5,311 nt of DNA, taken from Phycisphaerales bacterium. GTDB taxonomy: Bacteria > Planctomycetota > Phycisphaerae > Phycisphaerales > SM1A02. The DNA lies in NCBI GenBank assembly GCA_007135295.1, contig SLJD01000275.1, positions 1 through 5,311 of the forward strand, read 5' to 3'. Below, one piece after another: positions 4,853 to 5,311 of the stretch; positions within the stretch are counted from its first letter, which is position 1; each line of letters opens with the position of its first letter. Under the pieces are notes generated by a model that did no database searches, was not told the origin of the DNA, and worked only from the letters and a program-made list of their open reading frames with translations. The translations under genes and the position numbers were made by a program.

Positions 4853-5311
4853 TTACGTTTCGTGAACACCCGCGGCGGCCTGCTCGCGGTAACTCGGGGG
4901 AGCGGCCCAGTTGAGTTTCTCCTGCAGAGTCTTCCAGTACGTCGCATCCGGGTTGGAGATGAATCGCACACGGCGCTCATCACGCTGAATCGACAGCACC
5001 GAACCCGCCCGGACCGGCACGTTGACGTGTCCGTCGACCACCACGGTCGTCCCTTCATTCGCCCGGACGATCTCGATCGCAAGATGCGTCGTGCCTTCCA
5101 GCACGATCGGCCGAAACGCCAGCGAGTGCGCCGCCATCGGCGTGAAGACCATCGCGTCAAGGTCGGGATGCACGATCGGCCCGCCGGCGGCGACGTTGTG
5201 CGCGGTCGAGCCGGTCGGCGTGGCGACAATCGCCCCGTCGCCACCGAGCGCCGGCCCGGCCGTGTCGTCGATCGTCGTGCGCAACTGCATCATGCGGAAC
5301 GGCGGCCCGGC
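4853..5311 (-). CDS. nadK: NAD kinase (NadK), C-terminal part, 5' end beyond the window
   Basis: The visible 152 residues are the C-terminal half of NAD kinase, which phosphorylates NAD+ with ATP (or polyphosphate in some species) to make NADP+. The frame is open to the right edge, so the N-terminal GGDG catalytic loop and the NE motif are outside the window; the ATG at 5293 is internal, not the start. Diagnostic blocks, counted from the edge, are GDGAIVATPTGSTA (24-37), AAGGPIVHPDLDA (41-53), FTPMAAHSLAFRPIVL (55-70), and the later beta-strand region with VDGHVNVPV. The usual Tyr in GSTAY is His here (His38), and the following residues are NVA rather than the common SLS; the fold motifs are otherwise intact. 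The stop is TAA at 4853-4855. It is probably the upstream member of a nadK-thiD-LOG transcript. Confidence 0.92.
   Translation of the reverse strand, partial: AGPPFRMMQLRTTIDDTAGPALGGDGAIVATPTGSTAHNVAAGGPIVHPDLDAMVFTPMAAHSLAFRPIVLEGTTHLAIEIVRANEGTTVVVDGHVNVPVRAGSVLSIQRDERRVRFISNPDATYWKTLQEKLNWAAPPSYREQAAAGVHET

Overview
The window is a GC-rich bacterial chromosomal segment made mostly of housekeeping genes for nucleotide, cofactor and tRNA metabolism. The base composition, the Asp/Gly/Pro-rich protein tails, the sparse Shine-Dalgarno sites and the style of the proteins suggest a planctomycete, perhaps of the Phycisphaerae. That assignment is inference, as no rRNA or other marker gene is present. 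No tRNA, CRISPR array, insertion sequence or phage gene was seen.

Left part, plus strand. The window opens inside a cysteine-rich, repeat-bearing protein of unknown function (3-338). A clear Rho-independent terminator follows (387-419). Next come a promoter-like element and a Shine-Dalgarno site leading into pyrC (526-1950), a class I dihydroorotase of de novo pyrimidine synthesis with an extra low-complexity N-terminus.

Middle. The 258 bases between pyrC and truA are not empty. On the minus strand there is a short frame with strong coding-like third-position bias and one predicted membrane segment (1944-2093), but it lacks a standard start codon at the point where the bias begins. Between it and truA lie several TTCCCG/CGGGAA half-sites and a promoter-like element placed so close to the truA ATG that the transcript would be leaderless. 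truA (2209-3078) encodes tRNA pseudouridine synthase A.

Right part, minus strand. Reading leftward from the right edge are nadK (NAD kinase, truncated by the window end), thiD (HMP/HMP-phosphate kinase) and a LOG-family nucleotide phosphoribohydrolase. thiD and the LOG gene overlap by ATGA and are almost certainly translationally coupled. nadK is 85 bases upstream of thiD and probably belongs to the same transcript. This group converges on truA with only 25 bases between them.

The genes share a theme: pyrimidine supply (PyrC), phosphorylation of NAD and of the thiamine pyrimidine (NadK, ThiD), hydrolysis of nucleoside monophosphates (LOG), and tRNA modification (TruA). I see no defence system, mobile island or clearly novel multi-gene system. 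The most interesting items are the cryptic small membrane-protein frame, the Cys-rich repeat protein and the shared GGTANNNTCC promoter motif.
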